Shown: positions 19,997 through 29,024, counted from the stretch's first letter. The stretch: DNA of 64,000 nucleotides from Thermoanaerobacter wiegelii Rt8.B1 (GCF_000147695.2 NC_015958.1:2339501-2403500), one strand, 5' to 3'. The notes: generated by a model not told the origin, from the letters alone. Numbers and translations are program-made.

Positions 19997-20521
19997 TCAC
20001 CCTTTCAATGAATTCAATATCTCTTTTACTACTTCAGGGTCAACATATACATCTTCTGTCAAAGGAGAATGTCCAATATTTATAGTTATGATATCTCTGT
20101 CAAATATAGCTTCTACCAATTGGCTCCTTTTGTCTGAACCTAAAAATATTATCACGTCGTGAGATTGAATTTTAGCAATCAAGTCCATTACCATGTTAAA
20201 AAGCTCCACACCACTCATGTTTTCAGCCAAGCTCAATCTCTCTTTCTCAGACAAAAGAAGTGTAAAATTAACTCCCCACTCTCTTAAAAGCTCTTCCAAT
20301 TCCTCTTTATTTTTTATAGGAAAACCTACTACAGCAATATTTCCTCCTTTTCTAACCTCACCTAAACTTTCTAGTCTCGAGACAAAACTTCTGTCAACTT
20401 TAAAGCGAGAGGCAACCTCTTGCTGTGAAAGACCATTTTGTCTCATTTCAATTATTTTATCTATTATGCCGTGCAATTTCTCTAAATTTATAGTCTTATC
20501 ACCAATTTTAATAAATTTCAT
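19997..20521 (-). CDS. HTH-type transcriptional regulator with a C-terminal sensor domain
   Basis: A 174-residue protein with an HTH near residues 14-52 (NGLSQQEVASRFKVDRSFVSR LESLG) and a C-terminal half of unknown fold starting KGGNIAVVGFPIKNKEELEELL, which looks like a small alpha/beta domain. I start at ATG 20521, with GGAGG eight bases before it; a longer reading to 20545 is not supported. It leads the three-gene unit with the quinate-dehydrogenase-like and acyl-ACP-reductase-like genes. An imperfect palindrome just upstream may be its own operator. Confidence 0.75.
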   Translation of the reverse strand: MKFIKIGDKTINLEKLHGIIDKIIEMRQNGLSQQEVASRFKVDRSFVSRLESLGEVRKGGNIAVVGFPIKNKEELEELLREWGVNFTLLLSEKERLSLAENMSGVELFNMVMDLIAKIQSHDVIIFLGSDKRSQLVEAIFDRDIITINIGHSPLTEDVYVDPEVVKEILNSLKG

Positions 20522-20535
20522 TTGCACAACCTCCA

Positions 20536-20556
20536 GTGTGCACATTTTGTGCTCAC
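20536..20556 (-). promoter_or_regulatory. Candidate operator of the HTH-regulated three-gene unit
   Basis: Arms GTGTGCACA (20536-20544) and TGTGCTCAC (20548-20556) form an inverted repeat with one mismatch and a TTT spacer, ending 15 bp upstream of the HTH gene start and touching its ribosome binding site region. The position suits autorepression. Inference only. Confidence 0.45.
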
Positions 20557-20607
20557 ATTAATTACAATTTTAATACTTTTTTAAAAAAATTTCAATACTA
20601 AAAAGAA

Positions 20608-20637
20608 AAATAATCCAGAAACTTTTCTGGACTATTG
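20608..20637 (-). terminator. Terminator of the ger operon
   Basis: ATAATCCAGAAA and TTTCTGGACTAT pair with one mismatch and are followed on the minus strand by a T-rich run. The stop codon of the small membrane ORF overlaps the base of the stem. Confidence 0.7.
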
Positions 20638-20859
20638 GCCCCAAAACTTCTCAATAGGTTTTAATAAATGATTAATTATTCTATTAGTGGAAGTAATTTG
20701 AACATTTAAAAGGTAAAGAAGATTAAATACATATCCTGCAATTAAAAAGACAAAAAACACAACAACCTCCTTGACCTTTTTTTCTCTTACAAGTCTTGGC
20801 ACCTCAATAAAAGAAAAAAGGACAAATAAAAGAGTAAGCATAATCACTTTAAAAATCAT
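20632..20859 (-). CDS. Small two-helix membrane protein in the germination operon
   Basis: A 75-residue protein with two hydrophobic segments (about 2-20 and 31-52) separated by a basic patch RLVREKKVKE, so both ends probably face the same side. It starts 5 bp after the gerAC-like gene and ends in the operon terminator. Small membrane D-subunits are known in some Ger receptors, which makes that a reasonable guess, but I recognise no family signature. Confidence 0.6.
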   Translation of the reverse strand: MIFKVIMLTLLFVLFSFIEVPRLVREKKVKEVVVFFVFLIAGYVFNLLYLLNVQITSTNRIINHLLKPIEKFWGQ

Positions 20860-20864
20860 TTATC

Positions 20865-22049
20865 TCACCTCGGATGTATAGGCTTAGAAGACAGTCCTGA
20901 CCTTTTTATAACTGATTTTACTGCTACGTTAAATTTCACATCAGGGTAAATTTTATCCCAATCTTTTTTAACTTCTTTCCATAATGCAGGATTTCTTTTG
21001 TGCAAAATGTCTACAAACCCTACTACATCAGCATTGTACTTCTTTTGAAGTATAAAAAGGGCATGTTCTATGGCAGTTTTTATTTTTTTGCTTACCATGG
21101 TTTGCAATTTCTCCAGGTTTTCTGGCTCAGTTAACTCATATTTTGTTTCTTGCTCATTTAAATAAGCTTCTACATTTACTTTTATGTCGAAAGAAATATC
21201 ACCATCTTTTATTTTAGGAGAAATTTGTGTGCGCGCTTTAGTAACTACAAGAGAGATATGGGCCTTTTCTCCTTTTAGACCTTTATCTAAAGTCAAGGTA
21301 CTTCTTTTTAATTTATTCATAAGTGTAGCAACTGCTTTTGTATCTTGTTCTTCTAAAAAGCCAATTAATTTGTCATTGTCAAACACTGCAGAGCCAGACA
21401 GTCTAATCCCTGTGGCTTTTCCATCTTTTTTTACAATCACGAGTCTTCCTGTAATAGGCGCTTTTTTAGGAATTTCCAATGTTTCAATAAATTCATTTAA
21501 ATCAGAAACATAAGAAGAAGCCGTATTTGCCTGATTTGATATAAGCCCCATAACTTCTTTATAAGGATATCTTTCCAGTTCATTAGAGCTGGGAAGATTA
21601 AAAAGTTCTTGTATGCTTCCCCCTGTTACAACTAATATATAGGCAGTCCTCCTAAACTCAGGATTTCTCGTCATAAAGTCTAAAGTTTGATATATCCCTG
21701 AGCGCGCAAATTTTTCATCTAAAAATATTATTTCGTTATATTGCATAAAAAGGCTCCTTGGCAACTCATCATTTAAATTAGCAAAAGCTTTCGCAAAATC
21801 TACACCACTGGCTTGGAAGACAGCATAAGGTTTGCCAGCTGCACTTCCTCCTCCAGTCCCACCGGTACCGCCTCCACCTGCTGTAAGAAGGCCCGGTTTT
21901 AAAATTTCTACAATGAGATATATCATGTCGTCTTTTCCTCTTTCAATACCTAATCCCTGGACAAATGCTAATTGATTTATTTCTCTCTTGTCCCAGCAAC
22001 CCGTCAGTAAAATGGCAATTGTCAAAATTAATATTATAAATCTTTTCAT
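20865..22049 (-). CDS. Ger(x)C-family spore germination lipoprotein
   Basis: C subunit of a nutrient germination receptor in the inner spore membrane. The 394 residues start with a lipoprotein signal ending LTGCWDKREINQLAFVQ, the hallmark of GerAC-type proteins; the cysteine would carry the lipid. Other family features are the LFMQYNEIIFLDEKFARSGI region and a C-terminal domain near KTAIEHALFILQKKYNADVVGF. A glycine-rich insert (GGGGTGGTGGGSA, about residues 58-70) is unusual. It lies 1 bp after the A-subunit gene. Confidence 0.9.
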   Translation of the reverse strand: MKRFIILILTIAILLTGCWDKREINQLAFVQGLGIERGKDDMIYLIVEILKPGLLTAGGGGTGGTGGGSAAGKPYAVFQASGVDFAKAFANLNDELPRSLFMQYNEIIFLDEKFARSGIYQTLDFMTRNPEFRRTAYILVVTGGSIQELFNLPSSNELERYPYKEVMGLISNQANTASSYVSDLNEFIETLEIPKKAPITGRLVIVKKDGKATGIRLSGSAVFDNDKLIGFLEEQDTKAVATLMNKLKRSTLTLDKGLKGEKAHISLVVTKARTQISPKIKDGDISFDIKVNVEAYLNEQETKYELTEPENLEKLQTMVSKKIKTAIEHALFILQKKYNADVVGFVDILHKRNPALWKEVKKDWDKIYPDVKFNVAVKSVIKRSGLSSKPIHPR

Positions 22050-22050
22050 A

Positions 22051-23586
22051 TTATCCTCTTGTATCCTCCTGCCTTACAATATTTTTTCTCTGTATAGTTC
22101 GAGGTCTTAATATCTTTGCCCACCATGGTATCCTTATAAGCACATCAGACAACTCTTGAGTCTTACTTGGTGCCATAGGTGCAAGATATGGCACTCCAAA
22201 AGATTCTAGTGATGCCATATGAGCTAGTATCATCATAACCACCATTATTATCCCAAAAAACCCTAAAGTCCCAGCCGCAATCATTATGATAAATCTTAAA
22301 AGCCTAAAAGTTATGGCTATATTAAAAGCCGGAATTGCAAAGGAAGCTATTCCCGTCAATGCCACCACAATAACCATTGCAGGCGATACAAGTCCTGCTT
22401 GCACAGCTGCTTGTCCTATTACAAGACCTCCAACAATGCTCACAGCCTGACCTACTTGCATAGGAAGCCTAATTCCTGCTTCTCTAAGTATTTCAAAAGT
22501 GACTTCCATGAATAAAGCCTCTAAAAGAGCAGGAAAAGGTACTCCCTCCCGCTGTGCAGCTACAGAAATAGCCAGTTGCGTAGGTATCATTTCTTGATGA
22601 AAAGTAGTCTCTGCAATGTATATTGAAGGAAATAACAAAGCCGTCAGCATAGCTATAATCCTCAAAACTCTAAGAGCTGAAGATAAAAAATATCTCTCAT
22701 AATAATCTTCCCCTGCTTGAAAAAATTGTACAAAAATTGCAGGAACTGTAAGCACAAAAGGTGAACCATCTACCAATATTGCTACTTTCCCTTCTAAAAT
22801 TTCTGCACTTACTCTATCCGGCTTTTCAGAATGAGCTATTTGGGGAAAAGGAGAAAAAGGATTATCTTCTATAAATTCTTCTAAATAGCCACTGTCAATT
22901 ACTCCATCAATTTGAACTTTTTTTAATCTTTTTTTCACTTCTTGAACTACTTTATCCTCTGCAATACTCTTTATATAAGCAATAGAAACATCAGTTTTAG
23001 AATATTTACCTATTTTCATATTTTCAATTACAAAATCAGGGTGTTTTATTCTCCTTCTAAGCATAGAAGTATTTATTCTTAAAGTTTCTACAAAAGCCTC
23101 TTTAGGACCTCTTACATAGGATTCTGTAGTAGACTCAGCTATATTTCTTCCTTCCCATCCCTTTGTAGAAATGATTAATGCTTTTTCCACTCCATCAATT
23201 AAAAGTATTGTCTCTCCAGAAAGTAAGTCGTCTATTATATCTCCAATTTTATCTTTTACATTTACTTCTGAAGTTGTTATAAAATATTCATTTATATAAT
23301 TAAAGAGTTGGTCATTAGTGTATATGATTTTATTCAACTTTCTTGTCTCTATCATTATTGGCTCTAAAATATTTCGAGTAATTAACAACTTATCTACCAT
23401 TCCATCTACATATACTAAAAAAGCTTTAACTTTTTTATCTCCTATGCTAATTTGCCTAAAAACCATGTCATTATTCCCTTTTAAAAGCACTTGAAATATA
23501 TATATATTTTCTTCTAATTCTTTGCTAAGAGTCATGTATTGATAATTTTCTTTTACATACTGTGGATCAGGCAATTTATGGGGCAT
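22051..23586 (-). CDS. GerA/KA-family spore germination receptor subunit A
   Basis: A subunit of the germinant receptor. The protein (511 residues) has a soluble N-terminal half (VDKLLITRNILEPIM, ETILLIDGVEKALIISTKGWEGR) and about five membrane segments in the C-terminal half, with TESYVRGPKEAFVETLRINTS and the GRPLIF-like FPSIYIAETTFHQEMIPTQL region typical of the family. The start is ATG 23586 with GGAGGTG before it; an in-frame TTG at 23601 overlaps that site and is unlikely. It is divergent from the B-subunit gene and leads A-C-small ORF. Confidence 0.9.
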   Translation of the reverse strand: MPHKLPDPQYVKENYQYMTLSKELEENIYIFQVLLKGNNDMVFRQISIGDKKVKAFLVYVDGMVDKLLITRNILEPIMIETRKLNKIIYTNDQLFNYINEYFITTSEVNVKDKIGDIIDDLLSGETILLIDGVEKALIISTKGWEGRNIAESTTESYVRGPKEAFVETLRINTSMLRRRIKHPDFVIENMKIGKYSKTDVSIAYIKSIAEDKVVQEVKKRLKKVQIDGVIDSGYLEEFIEDNPFSPFPQIAHSEKPDRVSAEILEGKVAILVDGSPFVLTVPAIFVQFFQAGEDYYERYFLSSALRVLRIIAMLTALLFPSIYIAETTFHQEMIPTQLAISVAAQREGVPFPALLEALFMEVTFEILREAGIRLPMQVGQAVSIVGGLVIGQAAVQAGLVSPAMVIVVALTGIASFAIPAFNIAITFRLLRFIIMIAAGTLGFFGIIMVVMMILAHMASLESFGVPYLAPMAPSKTQELSDVLIRIPWWAKILRPRTIQRKNIVRQEDTRG

Positions 23587-23682
23587 TTTATACACCTCCA
23601 AATATTATTATTTCAAGTTTTTTTTAGAATATTATGTTAGTGTCGGACAAATAATAAAAAAAAATGGGTTTGGGAGTCGGTT

Positions 23683-24792
23683 ATGTTTAAAAGAATGGAA
23701 CAATATGAAAAGACTTCAGAAAAGAAAATTTCTACAAAACAAATGATATTTTTATTGGTCACAACTGTGATCTCAACAGCAGACGTTTTTTTGCCTTCTT
23801 TTGTGGCATTAGCTGCAAAACAAGACTCTTGGATTTCAGTCTTAATATCTTTTGTAACCTCCAGTATTGTCTTTGTCTTTTATTATAAACTAGCAATGCT
23901 CTTTAAAGAGGAAATACTTTTTTCTTATGTGGACAAGATAGTTGGAAAATTTATAGGCAAAATAATAGCTTTCCTTTATTTATTGTTTATTTTACACGGT
24001 ATTTCTTTAGTAATGAGAGAATTAATAGAGATCATGGTCAATGCTTTTATGCCTCACACCCCCCCAATAGTTTTCTATGTAGTCTTGATGATATCAGTAA
24101 TGTACACCGTCTCAAAAGGTTTTTTAGCAATTGTCAAACTAAATGAGTTTTTATTTCCTTTTGGAATGCTCCTATTGGCATTTGTAATCACTTTGGACCT
24201 TCCAAAAGTTGATATGACAAATTTTCTCCCAATACTTGAAGACGGCATAAAGCCGCCAATAATAGGTTCAATCCTCATTACTTCCTTCATGCTTGAAACG
24301 GTAATAATACTTCTTATATTCCCTCATATCTCAGAAAAAGAAAAGGCTTTAAAAGGAGGGATATTAAGCCTTGGAATATTAGCTCTTAGCATGATGTTGG
24401 GAGTTTTAGCAATAGGAATATTTGGAGCAAAAACTGCAGCGAATTTCCAATTTACAGCTTTGGAAATGGTGAGAAATATAAGAATTAGCGATTACATACA
24501 GCGATTTGATTCATTGGTAATGGCAATGTGGTTAATGGGAATTTATCTTAAAATTGTAATATTTACTTATCTCTTCGCAAAAGGATTGGCTGAAACGATA
24601 AAATCCCCAGATTACCGCTTTATTTTGCTGCCACTTGCTACTTTGTTAATCCCACTTTCCGAAAATGTGTCTGAAAGTTTAGATGGATTGTACACTTATT
24701 TTCAAAGATGTTTTCCCTTTGAGGTCTTTTGGTTTGAAGTGTTTTTCCCTATACTTCTTTATATAATCGCAAAAATTAGAAAAATAAAATGA
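23683..24792 (+). CDS. GerAB/GerKB-family germination receptor permease subunit
   Basis: B subunit of the receptor, an amino-acid-permease-like protein thought to bind the germinant. The 369 residues span about ten hydrophobic segments, beginning KKISTKQMIFLLVTTVISTADVFLPS and including the family stretch VSKGFLAIVKLNEFLFPFGM. GGAG precedes the ATG at 23683. It is transcribed away from the A and C genes across a 96-bp intergenic region, where forespore (sigma G) promoters would be expected, though I cannot define one. It ends in a terminator shared with coaX. Confidence 0.88.
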   Translation: MFKRMEQYEKTSEKKISTKQMIFLLVTTVISTADVFLPSFVALAAKQDSWISVLISFVTSSIVFVFYYKLAMLFKEEILFSYVDKIVGKFIGKIIAFLYLLFILHGISLVMRELIEIMVNAFMPHTPPIVFYVVLMISVMYTVSKGFLAIVKLNEFLFPFGMLLLAFVITLDLPKVDMTNFLPILEDGIKPPIIGSILITSFMLETVIILLIFPHISEKEKALKGGILSLGILALSMMLGVLAIGIFGAKTAANFQFTALEMVRNIRISDYIQRFDSLVMAMWLMGIYLKIVIFTYLFAKGLAETIKSPDYRFILLPLATLLIPLSENVSESLDGLYTYFQRCFPFEVFWFEVFFPILLYIIAKIRKIK

Positions 24793-24818
24793 GAGGAATT
24801 AGTCTACATTCCTCTCAT
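24789..24818. terminator. Bidirectional terminator between gerKB-like gene and coaX
   Basis: ATGAGAGGAAT (24789-24799) and ATTCCTCTCAT (24808-24818) are exact complements around an 8-base loop. Both stop codons lie within or beside the stem, so it serves the two convergent genes. Confidence 0.8.
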
Positions 24819-25575
24819 ATATTATTCTTAACCCTTCTAAAGTCAGCATATCATTTACTGTATTAATAGTTTTTGACTCCTCTGCAATCATTTTTGCAAA
24901 ACCGCCTGTTGCTACTACATATGCATCTGGTGCAAATTCTTCTTTCATTCTACTTACTATATAATCCACCATTCCAACATGTCCATATATGATGCCTGAT
25001 TGCATGCTGGCCACTGTATTTTTGCAAATAACAGTAGGCGGTTTTGTAAGTTCAATTTTAGGAAGTTTAGCAGTTCTTTGAAAAAGTGCATCAGCAGATA
25101 TTGCCAATCCAGGAGCAATTATTCCACCTAAATACTCACAATTTTTAGAAATTGCACAAAAAGTAGTAGCTGTACCAAAATCTATTACTATCACAGGGCC
25201 TCCATATATTTCATAAGCAGCTACAGCATTTACAATCCTATCTGCCCCTACTTCTTTTGGATTATCATATTTTATGTTTATTCCTGTCCTTATCCCAGGA
25301 CCCACGATTAAAGGCTTGGTATTGCAGTATTTTATAGTCATTGATTCAAGTGTGTGCATAATAGGAGGTACAACAGAAGAAATTATAACTGCATCTACAT
25401 CTCTAAGCTTTAAACCATTGTATTCAAAAAGCTGATTTATCAACATCCCATATTCGTCAGAAGTTTTATTCTTGTCTGTAGATATTCTAAAAGAATGCAA
25501 GAGTTTCTTCCCTTTAAAAATCCCCATTACAATATTTGTATTTCCTACATCAAAAGCTAAAAGCAAATCCATCAC
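24799..25575 (-). CDS. coaX: Type III pantothenate kinase
   Basis: Phosphorylates pantothenate, the first step of coenzyme A synthesis. The ASKHA-fold protein of about 258 residues has the phosphate-binding [14 protein letters not shown] at the start, the [15 protein letters not shown] substrate region, the second phosphate motif [13 protein letters not shown], and [16 protein letters not shown]. The start is GTG 25575 or the adjacent ATG. The pantothenate-type ECF transporter gene lies 36 bp upstream on the same strand, so uptake and phosphorylation are likely one unit. In Bacillus coaX follows ftsH; here it does not. Confidence 0.94.
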   Translation of the reverse strand: MMDLLLAFDVGNTNIVMGIFKGKKLLHSFRISTDKNKTSDEYGMLINQLFEYNGLKLRDVDAVIISSVVPPIMHTLESMTIKYCNTKPLIVGPGIRTGINIKYDNPKEVGADRIVNAVAAYEIYGGPVIVIDFGTATTFCAISKNCEYLGGIIAPGLAISADALFQRTAKLPKIELTKPPTVICKNTVASMQSGIIYGHVGMVDYIVSRMKEEFAPDAYVVATGGFAKMIAEESKTINTVNDMLTLEGLRIIYERNVD

Positions 25576-25611
25576 CTTCTTATTAAAATTAAGCAGGCAT
25601 AAGCCTGCTTG

Positions 25612-26157
25612 TTATTTATTATACACTTTTTTCAAAGACTTTACTATCATTGTTGTCAATATCACAGCTACAATAATCTCAAATATGCCATTTTTTAAAG
25701 CTACAAATAATGCAACCTTAAGTGGCATATATTTTAGAAGCACTGCTAAACCCAAAACACCGATGGTATTTGTTAAAGTACCTAATGCTGCTGCAATACC
25801 AACATTTTTAGTTAATTTGTAAGTATAATAAGCTACCACTCCTATAAAAATTCTAGGCAATATGGCAATTATAGGGTCAGCAAAAAGAGGTGTATTTTGC
25901 CTTATAAAGCTGGTAAGGCCAAAAATCAAGCCTATAAAAGCTCCTACAATAGGGCCTTCTAATACTCCACCTATAATTGCCGGGATATGCATTGTAGTAG
26001 CATTAGCAATCCCTAATGGAATGTAGCCCAAAATAGTGGTAGATAAAACAATAGATATTGCAGCCAACATCCCTGCTACAGTGATCTGCCTTAAAGAAAT
26101 CTTCGTTAACTTGCCTTTTTCCTTTTCTCTAACTGCTTTAATTTGCAACCTACTCAC
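25612..26157 (-). CDS. ECF transporter S component, pantothenate (PanT) type
   Basis: Substrate-binding membrane subunit of an energy-coupling factor importer; it would work with a shared EcfA/A'/T module encoded elsewhere. The 181 residues have about six hydrophobic segments; IANATTMHIPAIIGGVLEGPIVGAFIGLIFG is the typical S-component substrate region. The pantothenate call rests on similarity to PanT-type sequences and on coaX next door. The start is either GTG 26157 or TTG 26148 (GGGGGTGAG just before it); both place the ribosome binding site at or inside the second leader hairpin, so translation could be controlled by it. Confidence 0.75.
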   Translation of the reverse strand: MSRLQIKAVREKEKGKLTKISLRQITVAGMLAAISIVLSTTILGYIPLGIANATTMHIPAIIGGVLEGPIVGAFIGLIFGLTSFIRQNTPLFADPIIAILPRIFIGVVAYYTYKLTKNVGIAAALGTLTNTIGVLGLAVLLKYMPLKVALFVALKNGIFEIIVAVILTTMIVKSLKKVYNK

Positions 26158-26160
26158 CCC

Positions 26161-26249
26161 CGTTCCGGTTCCTTTTCAGGATACCGTTCCGAACGCCCAA
26201 CAATATTAAATTTTTATCGGTTGTCAGGTTCGAAGACGATACCCGCAAC
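26161..26249 (-). promoter_or_regulatory. Tandem pan-motif-like RNA hairpins in the panT leader
   Basis: Two similar hairpins on the minus strand, at 26220-26249 and 26161-26195, both contain GGTATC...GAACC, so each has a GGT/ACC stem, a bulged A and a TC/GA pair, closed by GTTG/CAAC and CGTTC/GAACG respectively. Two short stem-loops with bulged adenines in tandem before pantothenate genes match the description of the pan RNA motif as I remember it. The transcript from the promoter at 26253-26281 would begin at the first hairpin, and the second abuts the start codon. Confidence 0.65.
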
Positions 26250-26252
26250 TCT

Positions 26253-26281
26253 ATTTTACCAAAAAAAGTCTTACTCATCAA
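26253..26281 (-). promoter_or_regulatory. Sigma-A promoter of the panT-coaX unit
   Basis: On the minus strand TTGATG (26276-26281) and TAAAAT (26253-26258) are separated by 17 bases. The predicted start is at about 26246-26249, the first base of the first leader hairpin. Confidence 0.7.
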
Positions 26282-26288
26282 TAATTTT

Positions 26289-26687
26289 TTAATTCATAGT
26301 CACTAAAATATCTCCTGTGTTTACGGAAGAGCCTTTAGAAACATGTATGCTTGCTATAACTCCTTCTTCAGGCGCCATTATTTCATTTTCCATCTTCATA
26401 GCCTCTAAAATTACTACGACATCTCCCCGCTTTACCCTGTCACCTTCTTTAACTTTTACATCAAGAATTGTGCCTGGCATAGGCGCAGAAATTACTTTAG
26501 AGCCTTTAGCTGCCGGAGAAGGAGCTTCAGCTTTTGAAACTGGCTCTAGAGTCGTCTGAGTTTGAGTTACTTTAGGCTGTGAAACAGTTGCCATTTGTGT
26601 TATGTTAGAAACTTCATCCTTCTCTTTTATCTCCTCTACTTCAACTTCATATACTTTGCCATTTACTGTCACTTTAAATTTCTTCAC
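26289..26687 (-). CDS. Biotin carboxyl carrier protein of a carboxyltransferase/decarboxylase
   Basis: Carries CO2 on biotin between enzyme subunits. The 132 residues end in a biotinyl domain (about 63-132) with the biotinylation site EAMKMENEI and the flanking APMPGTILDV; the middle is a flexible Pro/Ala/Thr/Gln-rich linker, as in the gamma subunit of methylmalonyl-CoA and oxaloacetate decarboxylases. It is last in the methylmalonyl operon, 17 bp after an OadG-like small gene. GGAGG precedes the ATG. Confidence 0.88.
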   Translation of the reverse strand: MKKFKVTVNGKVYEVEVEEIKEKDEVSNITQMATVSQPKVTQTQTTLEPVSKAEAPSPAAKGSKVISAPMPGTILDVKVKEGDRVKRGDVVVILEAMKMENEIMAPEEGVIASIHVSKGSSVNTGDILVTMN

Positions 26688-26704
26688 AAAAATTCCTCCT
26701 TCAG

Positions 26705-26959
26705 TTACAATCTTGTTCTCATTTGCTCCTGCCGCCCCACTCTAGCCCAGACTGGAGCAGTCTCTGGAAATCTTACTATAGACTTTACATAAAAAGTACT
26801 TGTATCAGCTTGTAGATACAAAGCTATTGCCGCTGTAATTGCAGCGATAAGCTCTGTATCTTCTTCTTTTCCCTCATTTACTTCCTTATCAATACTTTTT
26901 ACTTCTTCTTTTTCCTCATCACTAAAGACTTTTTTTAAAAACTCCAAAAAACCTTCCAT
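26705..26959 (-). CDS. Small OadG/MmdD-C-terminal-like subunit without a membrane helix
   Basis: An 84-residue protein whose second half (ELIAAITAAIALYLQADTS...GRQEQMRTRL) matches the C-terminal, carrier-binding part of decarboxylase delta/epsilon subunits (OadG, MmdD, MmdE), ending with the typical W-x-x-x-GRQE-x-M pattern. The N-terminus is charged (KKVFSDEEKEEVKSIDKE) and lacks the transmembrane helix of OadG. It lies between the carboxyltransferase (12 bp) and the carrier gene (17 bp) and probably links them. The membrane beta subunit is not seen in this operon. Confidence 0.75.
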   Translation of the reverse strand: MEGFLEFLKKVFSDEEKEEVKSIDKEVNEGKEEDTELIAAITAAIALYLQADTSTFYVKSIVRFPETAPVWARVGRQEQMRTRL

Positions 26960-26971
26960 AAAAGCACCACC

Positions 26972-28522
26972 TTATAGAGGTATATTGCCATGTTTCTTAG
27001 GAAGACGACTCTCTCTTTTGCTAGAGAGCATATCAAAAGCTGATATAAGCCTTGGCCTTGTCTCAGAAGGAATAATTACATCATCTACATAGCCACGAGC
27101 TGCAGCCCTGTATGGATTTGCAAAATTATCTCTGTATTCATTTATCTTTTGCTGCCTCACTTCTGCAGGATTTTCTGCCTCATTGATTTCATTTTTAAAT
27201 ACAATGTTTGCTGCTCCTTCTGGACCCATAACCGCAATCTCTGCCGTAGGCCATGCAAATACTATGTCAGCCCCTAAGTCTTTGCTGCACATTGCAAGAT
27301 AAGCACCACCATAAGCTTTTCTCACAATTAAAGTCACTTTTGGTACAGTAGCCTCAGAATAAGCGTAAAGCATTTTTGCCCCATGTCTTATTATCCCGCC
27401 ATATTCCTGATTTGTCCCAGGCAAAAATCCAGGTACGTCAACTATGCTTAGTATGGGAATGTTAAAAGCATCACAAAAACGAATAAATCTTGCTGCTTTA
27501 TCAGAGGCGTTTATGTCAAGCACTCCTGCTAATACTCTTGGTTGATTTGCCACAATTCCTATTGTCTTGCCATTAAGCCTTGCAAAAGCTGTAATTATAT
27601 TTTCTGCGTACATCTCCTGTGACTCTAAAAATTCTCCATTGTCCACTATTTCTCTTATTAATTCTTTCATATCATAAGGCTTATTAGGGTTGTCTGGAAT
27701 TATCTCCATAAGCTTCTGAGATATTCTATTAGGATTATCCCCCGTCTCATATTGAGGAGGGTCTTCTAAATTGTTAGAAGGTAAATAACTCAATAAATTC
27801 CTCACCATTTTTAAAACTTCTTCATCATTAGGCCCTCTAAAATGTGCAACACCACTTACCCTATTGTGGGTTATTGAACCGCCTAATTCTTCAGGAGTAA
27901 CCTCTTCTCCAGTTACTGCCTTTATAACTTGAGGACCTGTTATAAACATCTGGCTGGTTTTATCCACCATAAAAATAAAATCTGTCAATGCCGGTGAATA
28001 GACGGCCCCTCCCGCACTTGGACCCATTATCACTGAAATTTGAGGTATAACGCCGGAGGCTAAGGTATTTCTGTAAAATATGTTTCCATAACCTGAAAGA
28101 GCATCTACTCCCTCTTGTATGCGAGCACCTCCTGAGTCGTTAAGACCTATTATAGGTGCTCCCATCTTCATTGCCATGTCCATCACTTTAGTTATTTTTT
28201 TTGCATGATATTCTCCTAATGAACCACCTAATACAGTAAAGTCCTGCGCATATACATATACCAATCTTCCGTCTATCGTACCGTAACCTGTCACAACCCC
28301 TTCTCCAGGATATTTTTGCTTTTCCATGCCAAAGTCATAACAACGATGCTCCACAAAAGGGTCTATTTCTACAAAACTGTCCTTGTCAAGAAGCTTATAT
28401 ATTCTCTCTCTTGCAGTCAATTTTCCCTTTTCGTGCTGAACAGCTATTCTCTTAGCTCCTCCACCTTCTAAAACTTTTTCTTTCCTTCTTTTAAGTTCTT
28501 CTATCATATCATGGACGCTCAT
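26972..28522 (-). CDS. mmdA: Methylmalonyl-CoA/propionyl-CoA carboxyltransferase (alpha/PccB-type) subunit
   Basis: Moves the carboxyl group between methylmalonyl-CoA and carrier-bound biotin. The 516-residue crotonase-fold dimer shows the two acyl-CoA carboxyltransferase halves, with [65 protein letters not shown] and [10 protein letters not shown]. Context (mutase, epimerase, MeaB, carrier) points to methylmalonyl-CoA as substrate. No biotin carboxylase is nearby, which favours decarboxylase or transcarboxylase use over a propionyl-CoA carboxylase. It is 100 bp after the epimerase gene, in the same direction. Confidence 0.9.
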   Translation of the reverse strand: MSVHDMIEELKRRKEKVLEGGGAKRIAVQHEKGKLTARERIYKLLDKDSFVEIDPFVEHRCYDFGMEKQKYPGEGVVTGYGTIDGRLVYVYAQDFTVLGGSLGEYHAKKITKVMDMAMKMGAPIIGLNDSGGARIQEGVDALSGYGNIFYRNTLASGVIPQISVIMGPSAGGAVYSPALTDFIFMVDKTSQMFITGPQVIKAVTGEEVTPEELGGSITHNRVSGVAHFRGPNDEEVLKMVRNLLSYLPSNNLEDPPQYETGDNPNRISQKLMEIIPDNPNKPYDMKELIREIVDNGEFLESQEMYAENIITAFARLNGKTIGIVANQPRVLAGVLDINASDKAARFIRFCDAFNIPILSIVDVPGFLPGTNQEYGGIIRHGAKMLYAYSEATVPKVTLIVRKAYGGAYLAMCSKDLGADIVFAWPTAEIAVMGPEGAANIVFKNEINEAENPAEVRQQKINEYRDNFANPYRAAARGYVDDVIIPSETRPRLISAFDMLSSKRESRLPKKHGNIPL

Positions 28523-28622
28523 ACAATTTCCTCCTTATAGCCTTACTGCAATTTAATAGTAGCAGTTATTATTAGTACCTCCCAAAATAATATACCACAT
28601 ACTTTCCAAATACACAATAAAT

Positions 28623-29024
28623 TTAATCCCTCTGGCAAAGCTCTAAAAGAACTCCATTTGTACTTTTAGGATGTACAAAAGCTATTTTAGCACCTCCAGC
28701 TCCATATCTCGGTACCTCATCTATAAGTTTAATTCCCTTTTGTTTTAATTCTTCCAAAGTCTTTTCAATATCATCTACTTGAAGGGCAATGTGCTGTATA
28801 CCCTCTCCCCTTTTTTCTATAAACTTTGCTATAGGGCCATCATCGGAAGTAGACTCCAAAAGCTCTATCTCACTATCTCCTACTGGAATAAAAGCTGTCT
28901 TTACCTTTTGCTCTTCTACTACTTCTACCCCTGTTATTTCAAGACCTAATACATCTTTATAAAATTTTGATGCTTCTTCAATACTTTTAACCGCAATACC
29001 TATGTGGTCAATTTTTTTTATCAT
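28623..29024 (-). CDS. mce: Methylmalonyl-CoA epimerase
   Basis: Interconverts the (R) and (S) forms of methylmalonyl-CoA. The 133-residue glyoxalase-fold protein starts [25 protein letters not shown] and contains the metal ligands in [19 protein letters not shown] and VLLELCQ. It lies 21 bp after meaB and before the carboxyltransferase, which makes biochemical sense because mutase and carboxyltransferase use opposite stereoisomers. AGGAGG precedes the ATG. Confidence 0.94.
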   Translation of the reverse strand: MIKKIDHIGIAVKSIEEASKFYKDVLGLEITGVEVVEEQKVKTAFIPVGDSEIELLESTSDDGPIAKFIEKRGEGIQHIALQVDDIEKTLEELKQKGIKLIDEVPRYGAGGAKIAFVHPKSTNGVLLELCQRD

